A stretch of DNA of 64,000 nucleotides from UBA7359 sp038142205 (GCA_038142205.1 JAYQJO010000001.1:1860001-1924000); one strand, 5' to 3'. Shown: positions 17,882 to 26,713, counted from the stretch's first letter. Notes: a model not told the origin generated them from the sequence alone. Made by a program: numbers and translations.

Positions 17882-18976
17882 CTAGTCTGGGCTTTTAACC
17901 ATTTCGGTAATATGCAACGTGGACGTTGGGAAAGCGCATTCTGCACCATGTGATTCAATAATATCGATTACCTTAAGCAAAACATCCTGCTTGACCTCAT
18001 GGAACTCAATCCAGTTAGTGGTTTTTGTAAACGTGTAGATGAAGAAATCCAGTGAAGAGGATGCAAACTCGTTAAAATTCACAATCAAGGTTTGATTTTT
18101 ATCGATATCATCATGATCTTTCAACATTGCTTTAACATCCGCAATGATATCCTGCATTTTCAAGACATCATCATAGCGAATACCAATCGTTTCCTTGATA
18201 CGACGATTAGACATACGGGACGGATTTTCAACCGAGATGCTAGTAAATATTGCATTCGGCACATACAAAGGACGTTTTTCAAACGTTCGTATTGTTGTTA
18301 ATCGCCAACCTATTTTTTCAACCGTACCTTCTATCTCTTTGTCCGGAGATCGTATCCAGTCACCGACATCAAACGGGCGATCCATGTATATCATAAAACC
18401 GCCAAAGAAATTGGCTAAGAGATCACGCGCAGCAAAACCAACGGCAATACCGCCAATGCCACCAAAAGCCAGTACACCGGAAATACTGTAACCCAGTGTT
18501 TGCATTACAACCAGCATAGCGGTGATGATGATAGAAATGCGTAATAATTTCGCTATCGCATCAGCTGTTGTCTGATCAAATTCTTCGCCGGCAATCTTTT
18601 TCTTTTCGATGATATTTTTTTCAGCTCGCCCGATAAATCTGACCAAAAACCAGCTTAGAGCAAAAATAACACCGACATCACGTAGTGGAGATACAGCACC
18701 AAATATTGCTGCACCCGTTTCGTTTTTTATAATTTCGGCAGCAAAACTCAGCCCGATAACCCAGATCAAAAACACAAGTGGTTTTCGCGCAGCATCAAGC
18801 AACGCATCGTCCCAATAGGTTCGAGTACGTTCCAGTTTGGTAACCAGTTTGGAAAGCACTCTTTTTTGAATCCAATTTATTAATGCTGTGACAAAAACAA
18901 CTATAAAGACCTGTACTATCCAGTTTTCATCTTTTAAATAAGATTGTACCCATTCGAAAAAATCTGACCAACTCAT
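17882..18976 (-). CDS. Small-conductance mechanosensitive channel, MscS family
   Basis: Inner-membrane MscS-type channel that opens under osmotic down-shock. With the ATG at 18976 (AAGGG eight bases upstream) it has 364 residues; a TTG at 19009 would add 11. Several membrane helices lie between about residues 20 and 165. The pore-lining helix is Gly/Ala-rich (GVLAFGGIGGIAVGFAARD), followed by the beta domain (FDVGDWIRSPDKEIEGTVEKIGWR) and a cytoplasmic alpha/beta domain. It is a YnaI/YbdG-size paralogue rather than the compact MscS; which one is unclear. Confidence 0.93.
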   Translation of the reverse strand: MSWSDFFEWVQSYLKDENWIVQVFIVVFVTALINWIQKRVLSKLVTKLERTRTYWDDALLDAARKPLVFLIWVIGLSFAAEIIKNETGAAIFGAVSPLRDVGVIFALSWFLVRFIGRAEKNIIEKKKIAGEEFDQTTADAIAKLLRISIIITAMLVVMQTLGYSISGVLAFGGIGGIAVGFAARDLLANFFGGFMIYMDRPFDVGDWIRSPDKEIEGTVEKIGWRLTTIRTFEKRPLYVPNAIFTSISVENPSRMSNRRIKETIGIRYDDVLKMQDIIADVKAMLKDHDDIDKNQTLIVNFNEFASSSLDFFIYTFTKTTNWIEFHEVKQDVLLKVIDIIESHGAECAFPTSTLHITEMVKSPD

Positions 18977-19014
18977 TGTATTACCCTTTAAGTCAACTTT
19001 TATAAACAATATGA

Positions 19015-19941
19015 TTAATACACAGGGGAAACACTGTAACCCTGTTTTTCCAATAAGGCGAGCACGCCTTCCTTACCGGCAAGATGCATAGCACCAATAG
19101 CAATAAATGCATTACCTTTTTTCAGAAAAGCTTGCATACGTTCAGACATAATATGGTTTCTGTCCTGAATCAGCTTTTTCATCAACTTCTTATACACTGG
19201 CTTATTTTCCATAGAAAAACGCTGCGCATAATTATACAAACCACTTAAATCACGTTTTAAATAAAGCGCTTTCATTGCATAAAAGTCCTGTTCAACCAGA
19301 TCATAATGACAAACCGTATCCGTCAACAATTTAACCTGTTCAGGAATAGTCAGATCACTAAAAAGCGCCCCCTGCTCTTTTAGAGTTTCCAGACCCGCAA
19401 CTTGCGAGCCATTTTGTTTCGCTAGAGATAACAAGACCATATCTAATGGCTCACCGTCATCAGATGGGTAATTCATTAATAGAAATGCTGCCCATGGTTT
19501 CATCACGGATACAGCATCGGCTCCCAATCGATATGCGGCTAATATCTCTTTTGTATTATCATAAATAGGTTTATCGACAAGACTTGATAATAATGTGCCA
19601 TCATTAAAAAACATAGATTGCGAAAATAACGTCAACTGCTCCATATCAGGCAATGCTTCCATTGCAAATTGGCTGGACTCATCTAACGCTTTGCTAACCG
19701 GTGCAGGCAGGGTTGTTATTTCAGTATCAGAAACATGGATAGTCCCAAAGAGATAGCTTATTTTCGCGCCTGCTTTACTGATTTTCCAGAGTAATCCTTG
19801 CGAATGCTTTATTTGCTCTGCTTGAGCATGATTTTCTTGCAGCGGCTCACATTGAGAAGAAATTAATTCTTCCGCATTAGGGTTACTTATGTTGAAGAAG
19901 CATAATAATAAAACGTAAATTAATTTATTAGCTAAGCGCAT
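19015..19941 (-). CDS. TraB/GumN family secreted protein
   Basis: A 308-residue protein with an N-terminal signal peptide (about residues 1-24) and the TraB/PrgY/GumN domain. Visible motifs are LLWKISKAGAKISYLFGTIHVSD, in which the GTIH segment is the family hallmark, and the C-terminal AIGAMHLAGKEGVLALLEKQGY. The fold is related to metallopeptidase-like EreA/ChaN folds; no substrate is known here. ATG 19941 is preferred, with AGGTG just upstream; a GTG lies at 19947. It overlaps the end of nagZ, suggesting coupling. Confidence 0.88.
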   Translation of the reverse strand: MRLANKLIYVLLLCFFNISNPNAEELISSQCEPLQENHAQAEQIKHSQGLLWKISKAGAKISYLFGTIHVSDTEITTLPAPVSKALDESSQFAMEALPDMEQLTLFSQSMFFNDGTLLSSLVDKPIYDNTKEILAAYRLGADAVSVMKPWAAFLLMNYPSDDGEPLDMVLLSLAKQNGSQVAGLETLKEQGALFSDLTIPEQVKLLTDTVCHYDLVEQDFYAMKALYLKRDLSGLYNYAQRFSMENKPVYKKLMKKLIQDRNHIMSERMQAFLKKGNAFIAIGAMHLAGKEGVLALLEKQGYSVSPVY

Positions 19942-20995
19942 AGTCACCTAAATCCAGCTCAGGTTCTTTTTCAATATTTGTAATAACATCAGATCGTTTT
20001 TTCCATAAGTCAGTCTGTTTCAATTCATCTAATGAGTTACCAAAGTGTCCATGCATACGAATCAAGCGAGATTGCAACTCAACACTGTCTGGAATATTTG
20101 CCTGTTCTAAAATTTGTATTGCCCCTCTCTGATTATTACACGCTAACACCATATCACAACCGGCATTGAGCGCGGCTTCAGCACGTTCAGGATAAGAGCC
20201 GATTATTTCTGCGCCCACCATGCTTAAATCATCGCTAAAAATCGTGCCCTGAAATTCCAGATCCTGTCGCAACACTTTCTTTAACCAGAACTCAGAAAAA
20301 CCGGCAGGGTTTTTGTCGACTTTTGAATAAATCACATGCGCCGGCATCAAAGCAGGTAAACCAGCATGAATCATTCTTTCAAACGGAATTAAATCATGCA
20401 TTTCTATATCAGCAAATGTGCGTTCATCATAAGGAATCGCAACATGCGAATCTTCAACAACAGAACCATGTCCGGGAAAATGTTTCCCAACAGCGGCCAT
20501 ACCAGCTTCTTTCATACCTTTCATATAAGCGCGAGCAAGTCTGGCAACATTTTCAAGATCGCTATCGAAGGCACGGTCACCTATTACCTGACTGATTGTG
20601 CCACCAACATCAAGCACAGGCGCAAAACTGAAATCAACATCCACGGCTAATAGTTCTGCCGCCATTAACCAACCCGCTTGCTGCGCCAGAGATTCAGCTT
20701 GTTTTATTGTTCCGCATTTACTGAATAAAGCACAAGCAGGTAAGCGACTAAATCCTTCACGAAAACGTTGTACGCGACCACCTTCATGGTCAACAGCAAT
20801 TAATAACCGAGGTTGGCGTAATTCATGAATTGATTTTGTTAATTCGTTTATCTGCTCGACTGATTCAAAGTTACGCGTAAATAAAATAACACCACCAACA
20901 TGCGGATGACATAGCATTTCGCGTTCATCTGCTTCTAACTCAAGGCCGCGCAAATCGCACATAACAGGGCCTAATAACATTTTACGAATACTCAC
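19928..20995 (-). CDS. nagZ: Beta-N-acetylhexosaminidase NagZ
   Basis: Cytosolic family-3 glycoside hydrolase that removes GlcNAc from recycled muropeptides. The 355-residue product has the signature KHFPGHG at 171-177 followed by Asp182-Ser183-His184, which provide the acid/base dyad. The Asp nucleophile is in FSDDLSM (about 255). The start is GTG 20995, overlapping the upstream permease stop as GTGA; ATG 20980 is the alternative. Like dapF, envC and the YkuD gene nearby, it concerns peptidoglycan. Confidence 0.96.
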   Translation of the reverse strand: MSIRKMLLGPVMCDLRGLELEADEREMLCHPHVGGVILFTRNFESVEQINELTKSIHELRQPRLLIAVDHEGGRVQRFREGFSRLPACALFSKCGTIKQAESLAQQAGWLMAAELLAVDVDFSFAPVLDVGGTISQVIGDRAFDSDLENVARLARAYMKGMKEAGMAAVGKHFPGHGSVVEDSHVAIPYDERTFADIEMHDLIPFERMIHAGLPALMPAHVIYSKVDKNPAGFSEFWLKKVLRQDLEFQGTIFSDDLSMVGAEIIGSYPERAEAALNAGCDMVLACNNQRGAIQILEQANIPDSVELQSRLIRMHGHFGNSLDELKQTDLWKKRSDVITNIEKEPELDLGDYALS

Positions 20996-21798
20996 GTTTT
21001 ACTTATTTCCTTTATATCCATTTTATCTCTTAAGGTATCACCTAATAAATTAATAGATAATACTAAAGACAGAATAGCAAAACTCGGCGCTAATACCATA
21101 TGCGGCGCAATAAGCATGTAGCGTGAGCCATCACGAATCATACTACCCCAGGATGCTGCTGGTGGCTGAACACCTAAACCCAAAAAAGACAAGCCCGCCT
21201 CTGCTATCACAACACTGGCAAAAGCAAACGTCATTTCAACAATAAGTGGCGCCATAATTAATGGCAAAATATGTTTTAACGCAATAATAAAATGCGTAGT
21301 TCCCAGCGCATGTGCCGCGCTAATATGATCACTGTTCTTTACCGTTAATGTTTGTACTCTTGCCAAACGCGCAAAACCAACCCAGCTAACAATAGACAGT
21401 GCAATAATGGCATTCATCAATCCCGGACAAAGTAATCCGGCTAAGGCAATAGCAAGTAAGATTCCAGGAAAAGCAATAAATAGATCGATAACCATGATTA
21501 AACACTTGTCCCAAAAACCACCAAGCCAGGCTCCCAACAAGCCTAAAAACGTACCGAGCAAAAATGAAATAGATACAACAATAATGGCAACAGTTAATGA
21601 AGTACGCGCACCCATGATTAAGCGTGCACTGATAGAACGACCGAGATCATCATAACCTAACCATTGTTCCCAGGTTGGCGATAATAAAATTTTATCCAGA
21701 ATAATTTGATCCGGATACAAAGGTAATACGGGAGCAAGAATAGCCAAGGCTATCCAGACTAATAATATAAATAGCGGTAAAGAGTAAACAGTCTTCAT
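20992..21798 (-). CDS. Peptide/nickel-type ABC transporter permease (DppC-like)
   Basis: Inner-membrane permease of the DppC/OppC class, 268 residues, about six membrane helices. The N-terminus carries the class motif LSPTWEQWLGYDDLGRSISARLIMGARTSL (here residues 40-69). The cytoplasmic EAA loop is AEAGLSFLGLGVQPPAASWG. It overlaps its partner permease by 4 bp at each end of the pair. No ATPase gene is in the window. A matching binding protein is encoded at 28616-30097, about 6 kb away. Confidence 0.93.
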   Translation of the reverse strand: MKTVYSLPLFILLVWIALAILAPVLPLYPDQIILDKILLSPTWEQWLGYDDLGRSISARLIMGARTSLTVAIIVVSISFLLGTFLGLLGAWLGGFWDKCLIMVIDLFIAFPGILLAIALAGLLCPGLMNAIIALSIVSWVGFARLARVQTLTVKNSDHISAAHALGTTHFIIALKHILPLIMAPLIVEMTFAFASVVIAEAGLSFLGLGVQPPAASWGSMIRDGSRYMLIAPHMVLAPSFAILSLVLSINLLGDTLRDKMDIKEISKT

Positions 21799-22721
21799 AA
21801 GTCCAGTTTTACTCTTGGATCAAGTCGAGTATAAAGAAGATCTGTTAATAGATTAACAAATACATAAGTCACACTGATGAGTAATACACAAGCCTGCACA
21901 ACGGGGTAATCCCTTTTCTGTATTGACTCAATCATTAATTGACCGATTCCCGGCCATGCAAAAATTGTTTCAGTAATAACCGCACCGGCTAACAGCGCGC
22001 CGAATTGCATACCCAAAATAGTGATGACAGGTAAGGCTGCATTTCGTAATGCATGTATAACCAAGATTCTAACTTCGCTTAATCCACGTGCACGTGCTGC
22101 ACGAATATAATCTTCTTGTAATACTTCCAGCACTGAAGCGCGGACCATACGCGACAGTATTGCAGCTAATGCAGTACCTAATGTTAATGCAGGAAGTACG
22201 AGAGAGTAGACACCTTCATTACCGCTTACCGGGAACCAGCCTAACCATAAGGCAAAGATTATGATTAATATCGGACCCATTACAAAATTGGGAATAGAAA
22301 CACCTAACATCGCTGTCATCATAGCCAATCGATCACAGATAGAGTCTTTATAAACTGCCGCAAGTACGCCTAAAGGTAAAGCAATAACAATAGCAACCAG
22401 CATACTGATAATACTTAATAGTGCGGTTGCTGGTAGTCGTTCCATTAATAACTGATTTACGGCACGTTTAGTGTGTAAGGACTCGCCTAAATCAAAATGC
22501 GCTATACCCGATAAATATTGCCACCATTGTTGTATTAGAGGTAAATCAAGACCTAAAGCATGACGTAATGCTTCTCTGTCAGCCGGTCGAGCTGTTTCAC
22601 CCAGCATTACTTCAACTGGATCACCCGGAATGATATGAATCAATAAAAAAACCAGCGTTGTTATTCCAAACAGAACAAAAGCAGCTCCGCAAAGGCGTTT
22701 AATCAAATAATTTAGGAACAC
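21795..22721 (-). CDS. Peptide/nickel-type ABC transporter permease (DppB-like)
   Basis: First permease of the pair, 308 residues with about six helices. The N-terminus LIHIIPGDPVEVMLGE is the DppB/OppB signature, and the EAA loop is EDYIRAARARGLSEVRILVIHALRNA (about 191-216). The start is a GTG at 22721. Translation is coupled to the DppC-like gene by a 4-bp overlap. The substrate (di/oligopeptide, murein peptide, nickel) cannot be told from permeases alone; proximity to nagZ makes muropeptide uptake an attractive guess. Confidence 0.93.
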   Translation of the reverse strand: MFLNYLIKRLCGAAFVLFGITTLVFLLIHIIPGDPVEVMLGETARPADREALRHALGLDLPLIQQWWQYLSGIAHFDLGESLHTKRAVNQLLMERLPATALLSIISMLVAIVIALPLGVLAAVYKDSICDRLAMMTAMLGVSIPNFVMGPILIIIFALWLGWFPVSGNEGVYSLVLPALTLGTALAAILSRMVRASVLEVLQEDYIRAARARGLSEVRILVIHALRNAALPVITILGMQFGALLAGAVITETIFAWPGIGQLMIESIQKRDYPVVQACVLLISVTYVFVNLLTDLLYTRLDPRVKLDL

Positions 22722-22822
22722 GGTATCGTTTTATTTATTAATTTGGTTCATGTCTACCTGATATCAAGCTACAATAACTATAACAGTTATGGATTAACTG
22801 ATAATGCCTTGAGGCAAAAAAA

Positions 22823-23314
22823 ATGTATAAATTTGATAATGAAGAAGAAGAACAGGCTGAAACTAGCCAATCATCAATGTCATCATTTAATGAAGCCAGT
22901 AAAGATGTACTGAGCGTAGTCGTTCGATTATGTGGTTTAATGTTGTTGTTTATTGGACTCTGGATTGCAATACAGGTTTTCAATGAGGCACTTGCGCTTT
23001 ATAAAGATCCGGCAAATATTGAACGCATGGCTTCTGCCATAGAAGCCGGTTCTAACATCGATAAAAGTGTTGCGCCAATACGTAACAGTATTCTTGGCGA
23101 AGACGAGGTAAACAGCGATGTAAAAGCGACAGTGAAAGAGAATACAGAAGGATTTCGTATTTCCTACTTCATTGCCTGGATTGTAGATTTATTATTGCTA
23201 TTATTGCTCGCAAGAATTTCTATTATGGCAATTAAAACCGGTGGTGAGCTGGCTCTTTACGATGCACAGATAAAAAAGTTTGCCCGACAACTGGTTAAAG
23301 CTAACAAGGAATAA
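22823..23314 (+). CDS. Hypothetical inner-membrane protein with two helices
   Basis: A 163-residue protein I do not recognise. An acidic, Ser-rich start (DNEEEEQAETSQSSMSS) precedes a first membrane helix (about 32-54, LCGLMLLFIGLWIAI). A polar periplasmic-size loop (55-110) is followed by a second helix (about 112-135, IAWIVDLLLLLLLARI). The tail is basic. It is the only plus-strand gene between two minus-strand groups and is divergent from the DppB-like gene. ATG start. No function can be assigned. Confidence 0.75.
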   Translation: MYKFDNEEEEQAETSQSSMSSFNEASKDVLSVVVRLCGLMLLFIGLWIAIQVFNEALALYKDPANIERMASAIEAGSNIDKSVAPIRNSILGEDEVNSDVKATVKENTEGFRISYFIAWIVDLLLLLLLARISIMAIKTGGELALYDAQIKKFARQLVKANKE

Positions 23315-23322
23315 AGTCTGTT

Positions 23323-23347
23323 GTGAATGTCTGGAAAGATAATTCAC
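23323..23347. terminator. Weak hairpin between convergent genes
   Basis: GTGAAT (23323-23328) pairs with ATTCAC (23342-23347), followed by TTCATTTT. It lies in the 42-bp convergent gap and could act as a weak terminator. Confidence 0.25.
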
Positions 23348-23356
23348 TTCATTTTA

Positions 23357-24183
23357 TCAGCTAGCAATTTTAGAAGCTTCCCAACTAATTATGCATTGTT
23401 TGCGTATTTTCCCCCAACGATACTCTCCAGTTATGCCTGTTGCTCTAATAACCCTGTGACATGGAATCAGAAATGCTACCGGATTTGCGCCTACAGCTGT
23501 TCCAACTGCGCGTGATGCCTTCGGGTTAGCTATTATGTTCGCGAGTTGTCCATACGTAGTTAATTTTCCATAGGGTATTTTTAAGAGTGCTTTCCAGACA
23601 CTGGTTTGAAAATTAGTCCCCTGCACATGTAGCACTAACTCTCGTTGTTTATTATCTTTTTCAAATATTGAATTAATATAGGGCTTGGTCATTTTTTTGA
23701 TTCAGTAATAGATGCCAGCTGCCACTGTTTTTCCAGTTCAGTAAATTGATTCGAATATTGCTTATTATCAAGAAAAGATAACTGACAAATGCCGCGATCA
23801 GTTATAGCAATGAAAGCATAACCAAAAGGTGTTTCATGAACGCCATACTTAATATTTAAACCTTTGCCTTCCGCTTTGTATTCGCCCGGCGTCATCGCTT
23901 CCAGATTAATAAACTGATCATGCAGACGAGAAGTGCTGCTTAAACCCAATTTATAACTGACTTTATTAATTGATGTGGACTCCATTAATAAAGCCTTAGC
24001 GTATTCAACTGTTAGACTTTGTAAGAATCGGTTCGGAGATATCCCTGCCCAACGGGTAAACATTCGTTGGAAGTGAAACTTGCTTAGATTCAAATGATTT
24101 GCAACCTGTTCTAGTGATGGCTGCTCGTCAACATTTGAGGAGATATACTTAATCGCTTCTGCTATGCGTTCATAATCAGTCAT
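23357..24183 (-). CDS. Ada-like AraC regulator fused to O6-methylguanine methyltransferase, frame broken
   Basis: Two overlapping ORFs together form one Ada-type protein. The first (24183-23689, 164 residues) has an AraC-type helix-turn-helix pair (about 20-110) and the start of the methyltransferase domain (PFGYAFIAITDRGICQLSF). The second (23692-23357, 111 residues) has the alkyl-acceptor domain with VWKALLKIPYG and IPCHRVIR. The acceptor would be Cys242 of the joined 275-residue protein. The break is at an A7 run (23692-23698 on the plus strand as T7); adding one A joins them. As drawn, the ORFs overlap as ATGA, so coupled re-initiation is possible. The N-terminal Cys domain of E. coli Ada is absent, as in many Ada-like proteins. 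Confidence 0.85.
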
Positions 24184-24242
24184 GATGTAACTAACTTAAC
24201 CGATTATTTTAATAATTTCGATCTGAATCTTGCTGAATGTGA

Positions 24243-24845
24243 CTATTCGTGTGTTTCCGCAGATGATTCTGTATTTTCATTTCTTAATTGCCGCATAAAC
24301 TGTCGGCGTTCTTCCGGTAACATATTTTGTAGTTTTTCCCTGAATGCTTTACGTTCTTCTTTTGTCATACTTTGCATCTTCTCTTTCATCATCAGACGTT
24401 TTTCTTTCATTTTCTCACGAAAAGCTTGTCTTTCTTCTTTAGTCATGTTTTTAAAACGCTGGCGTAATTCTTTACGTTTTTCTTCAGGAAGGTTTTTAAA
24501 CCATTGTTGGCGTTTTCTAATATTTAGTTGCTGTTCAGGCGTCAGGTTTTTAAATCGTTCGAATCGTTGCTTGATCTTTTTCTTTTTTTCCTCATCCATG
24601 GACTTCCAACGTTGCATACGTTGTTTTGCCTTTTCCCGCTGTACATCAGACATATTTTGCCAACGACTTACACCTTTCTGAAAACGTTTTTGACGTTCTG
24701 CTGGCAAGCTATCCCATTCTTCTCTTAAATTTTTTAGTACAGTCTGTTCTTCTGCTGACAAGGAATCCCAGGCAATACCTTCTTCAGCAAACGAAGTTAC
24801 TGTAAACAAAGACAGCAATAGCAATGTTAATAATTTAATTTTCAT
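24243..24845 (-). CDS. DUF3106 protein, highly basic periplasmic repeat protein
   Basis: After a signal peptide (about residues 1-20) the 200-residue product consists of short helical repeats built on W/F-x-x-(L/M)-(S/T)-x-E-(E/Q)-(R/K). Examples are WDSLSAEEQ, WQNMSDVQREKAKQR, FKNLTPEQQ and QSMTKEERKAFREK. This is the DUF3106 pattern. The mature part is extremely Lys/Arg-rich with alternating Glu, suggesting long amphipathic helices. The ATG at 24845 is preferred over TTG 24851. It overlaps the preceding acidic small protein by 11 bp and is the last gene of the sigma-factor operon. Function unknown. Confidence 0.85.
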   Translation of the reverse strand: MKIKLLTLLLLSLFTVTSFAEEGIAWDSLSAEEQTVLKNLREEWDSLPAERQKRFQKGVSRWQNMSDVQREKAKQRMQRWKSMDEEKKKKIKQRFERFKNLTPEQQLNIRKRQQWFKNLPEEKRKELRQRFKNMTKEERQAFREKMKEKRLMMKEKMQSMTKEERKAFREKLQNMLPEERRQFMRQLRNENTESSAETHE

Positions 24846-25077
24846 TATCAATATTCGTTTCTAAAATTTTTTCAATTTCATTATCTTCTAATATTTCAAG
24901 GTCCAGCCATTCACCTTGCTCCGTTTCCCATTCCCCCAGAAACTCCAAAAAATCCATTGATGGTATTGTTGCCTGTTGTTCATCATTTGTTAGCTCTTCT
25001 GCATATAACGATGAAATTGAAAAGAGTAATAAAACACATACACTAACTCGGCAAGCCATCTTCTTCCAACCACTCAT
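24835..25077 (-). CDS. Small acidic exported protein of the sigma-factor operon
   Basis: An 80-residue product with a hydrophobic signal-like segment (about 8-26, VSVCVLLLFSISSLYA). The mature tail is strongly acidic (FLEFLGEWETEQGEWLDLEILEDNE). Start chosen at ATG 25077 because GGAG lies four bases upstream; ATGs at 25104 and 25059 are alternatives. It overlaps the DUF3619-type gene upstream and the DUF3106 gene downstream, so it is probably translated from the same message. Not recognised as a named family. Confidence 0.7.
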   Translation of the reverse strand: MSGWKKMACRVSVCVLLLFSISSLYAEELTNDEQQATIPSMDFLEFLGEWETEQGEWLDLEILEDNEIEKILETNIDNEN

Positions 25078-25402
25078 AAAACTCCAACTCTTCATATAAT
25101 TCAAAACTGCCTGAAGAAGAGATTAACTCAATATCTTCCACTGGAATGCTTTGCATTGATGTTGGAGAATGCAATAGTAGTGAAACGGCAAGCAGCATAA
25201 CGCAGGCAGTTGCGATACCGCCTATTACAAAACCTCGTTTATTTCCTGACCAGATAGCACGATTTTTAGAATTAACTTTATCAATTGCATCTGCATGAAT
25301 CTGACGAATATTCGATAGGGTATTAGCGTCCAGCGAATCAATACTGTTATCCAGACTTCGCTTGATATTCGAATTAAGTTCGTCTTCATTTATTTTTGTC
25401 AT
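25043..25402 (-). CDS. DUF3619-like membrane protein, possible anti-sigma partner
   Basis: A 119-residue single-pass protein. A cytosolic N-terminal half (about 1-52, polar, with SLDANTLSNIRQIHADAIDKV) precedes a membrane helix (about 56-78, FVIGGIATACVMLLAVSLLL) and an acidic C-terminal tail with FYEWLEEDGLP. It follows the ECF sigma factor directly. A one-helix protein right behind a sigma factor is the usual place for an anti-sigma factor, but no zinc-binding anti-sigma motif is visible. The role is therefore inference. ATG 25402; TTG 25408 is the alternative. Confidence 0.75.
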   Translation of the reverse strand: MTKINEDELNSNIKRSLDNSIDSLDANTLSNIRQIHADAIDKVNSKNRAIWSGNKRGFVIGGIATACVMLLAVSLLLHSPTSMQSIPVEDIELISSSGSFELYEELEFYEWLEEDGLPS

Positions 25403-25408
25403 AATCAA

Positions 25409-25945
25409 TCACCAATGTTGATCGAGTTTATCGCGCAATGAATGTATCGCTCTTGAATAATGAGTTTTCACACTTCCAACAGAACACTTCATTACCTTCG
25501 CCGTTTGCTCAACATTATAACCTTCCCATGTTCTTAACAAAAAAGCCTGTTGTTGCCGCAGTGGTAAAGCATGAATAATCCTATCCAATTCATCAATGCG
25601 TCGTTCTGCTTGCAATAGTTGTTCTGGCGTTCTTGCCTTTTCATCTTCTGCTTGCTGAGCGTGATCTTTTGACTCATTTTCTTGACTACTAAACCAGCCA
25701 CGAAATTTATTCCTGATCTGATTTCGTCGATACCAGTCTTTGATTCGGCTTTGTAGAATGGTTGTAAATAAAGGCCCCCATTCCTCCTTATTCCGATCAG
25801 CATATTTTTCAGCTAATTTAAACATAGCATCCTGCAATATATCCAAAGCTTCGTCTTTATTACCCGTTGCAATTTCGGCCATGCGAAAAGCACGCTTTTC
25901 GACACTGGAAAGAAAAGCATCAAGCTCACGATGTTCTTGCAACAT
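25409..25945 (-). CDS. RNA polymerase sigma factor, ECF/sigma-70 family
   Basis: A 178-residue sigma factor. Region 2 spans about residues 15-85 (AFRMAEIATGNKDEALDILQDAMFKLAEKY and the DWYRRNQIR helix). A charged linker follows. Region 4 is at about 120-175, with LPLRQQQAFLLRTWEGYNVEQTA and the recognition helix CSVGSVKTHYSRAIHSLR. It probably directs its own operon together with the DUF3619-like, small acidic and DUF3106 genes. The inducing signal cannot be seen. ATG start. Confidence 0.93.
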   Translation of the reverse strand: MLQEHRELDAFLSSVEKRAFRMAEIATGNKDEALDILQDAMFKLAEKYADRNKEEWGPLFTTILQSRIKDWYRRNQIRNKFRGWFSSQENESKDHAQQAEDEKARTPEQLLQAERRIDELDRIIHALPLRQQQAFLLRTWEGYNVEQTAKVMKCSVGSVKTHYSRAIHSLRDKLDQHW

Positions 25946-25988
25946 TGGATTCCTTTGTAATTTACTATTAAGTCAGGTTGTTTCATTT

Positions 25989-26024
25989 GTGAATATTCAC
26001 GTAACCGGAATAATTTCCGGTTAC
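25989..26024. repeat. Two adjacent perfect palindromes
   Basis: GTGAATATTCAC (25989-26000) abuts a 24-bp hairpin: GTAACCGGAA (26001-26010), loop TAAT, TTCCGGTTAC (26015-26024). They sit between the EF-hand gene end and the sigma-factor start on the minus strand. They may be a terminator for the EF-hand gene or an operator for the sigma operon. No T run follows on the minus strand. Confidence 0.5.
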
Positions 26025-26063
26025 ATGATTATCAAATAATTATTTACACTCAGCAATGTCAGC

Positions 26064-26561
26064 CTAGCTTTCTACACTATCATTGCGGCGTTTCATAAAT
26101 TTTTCTTTTGCTGCCTTAGCCGCTTCACGTTCTTCATCATTAAGCTGTCCATCACCGTCTGCATCAAAACGTTTTACAATTCTGGCACGACGTTTTTCCT
26201 TCGCGGCTTCTCTTTCGGCATCACTGATTACACCGTCACCGTCCGTATCCATACGTTTCTTTCTTTTCGCTTGGCGCTGTTGTTTAGCAACTTCACGTTC
26301 TGCGTCGCTTAACTTTCCATCACCATCTGTATCGAAACGTTCAAGCATTTTCTGCTTACCTGCCTCTTTTAATGCCTGACGTTCAGCCTCATTTAATTTA
26401 CCATCACCATCGCTATCAAACTTTTCTTTTATTTCAGCTCTTTTCGTTTCCCAATCTATATCACTTTCTGAAAAAGCTGAAGGGCTTAAACCCAAATAAG
26501 ATGTTGAAAATAACAAGGCTGCTAAATATCTGCTTTTAATAATATTTTGTAACTTAATCAT
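26064..26561 (-). CDS. Secreted EF-hand calcium-binding protein
   Basis: A 165-residue protein with a signal peptide (about 1-31) and four EF-hand-like loops: DSDGDGKLNEAE, DTDGDGKLSDAE, DTDGDGVISDAE and DADGDGQLNDEE. The loops are spaced about 26-27 residues apart and have Asp at 1, 3, 5 and Glu at 12. The helices between them are rich in Lys/Arg. Calcium binding in the periplasm is very likely; the partner is unknown. Its regular spacing and basic helices echo the DUF3106 protein in the adjacent operon. Confidence 0.9.
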   Translation of the reverse strand: MIKLQNIIKSRYLAALLFSTSYLGLSPSAFSESDIDWETKRAEIKEKFDSDGDGKLNEAERQALKEAGKQKMLERFDTDGDGKLSDAEREVAKQQRQAKRKKRMDTDGDGVISDAEREAAKEKRRARIVKRFDADGDGQLNDEEREAAKAAKEKFMKRRNDSVES

Positions 26562-26713
26562 AGTTGTTCTCCACGAAAATTAATGTTTTTACACCCTTAC
26601 TAACGCATGACTTATGGTTCGGTTGACAAAAAAATAAATATTTTTCATGGTATCTTCAGAGCACAACAATTAAACTGAGTTATAAGCTTAAAAGGTATTC
26701 AAACGCTATGTAA

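Noticed and set aside
24243..26561. Repetitive A/G-rich stretches suggestive of tandem DNA repeats or CRISPR
   Set aside because: The periodicity comes from protein repeats (DUF3106 helices and EF-hands) with diverged codons; there are no identical repeat-spacer units.
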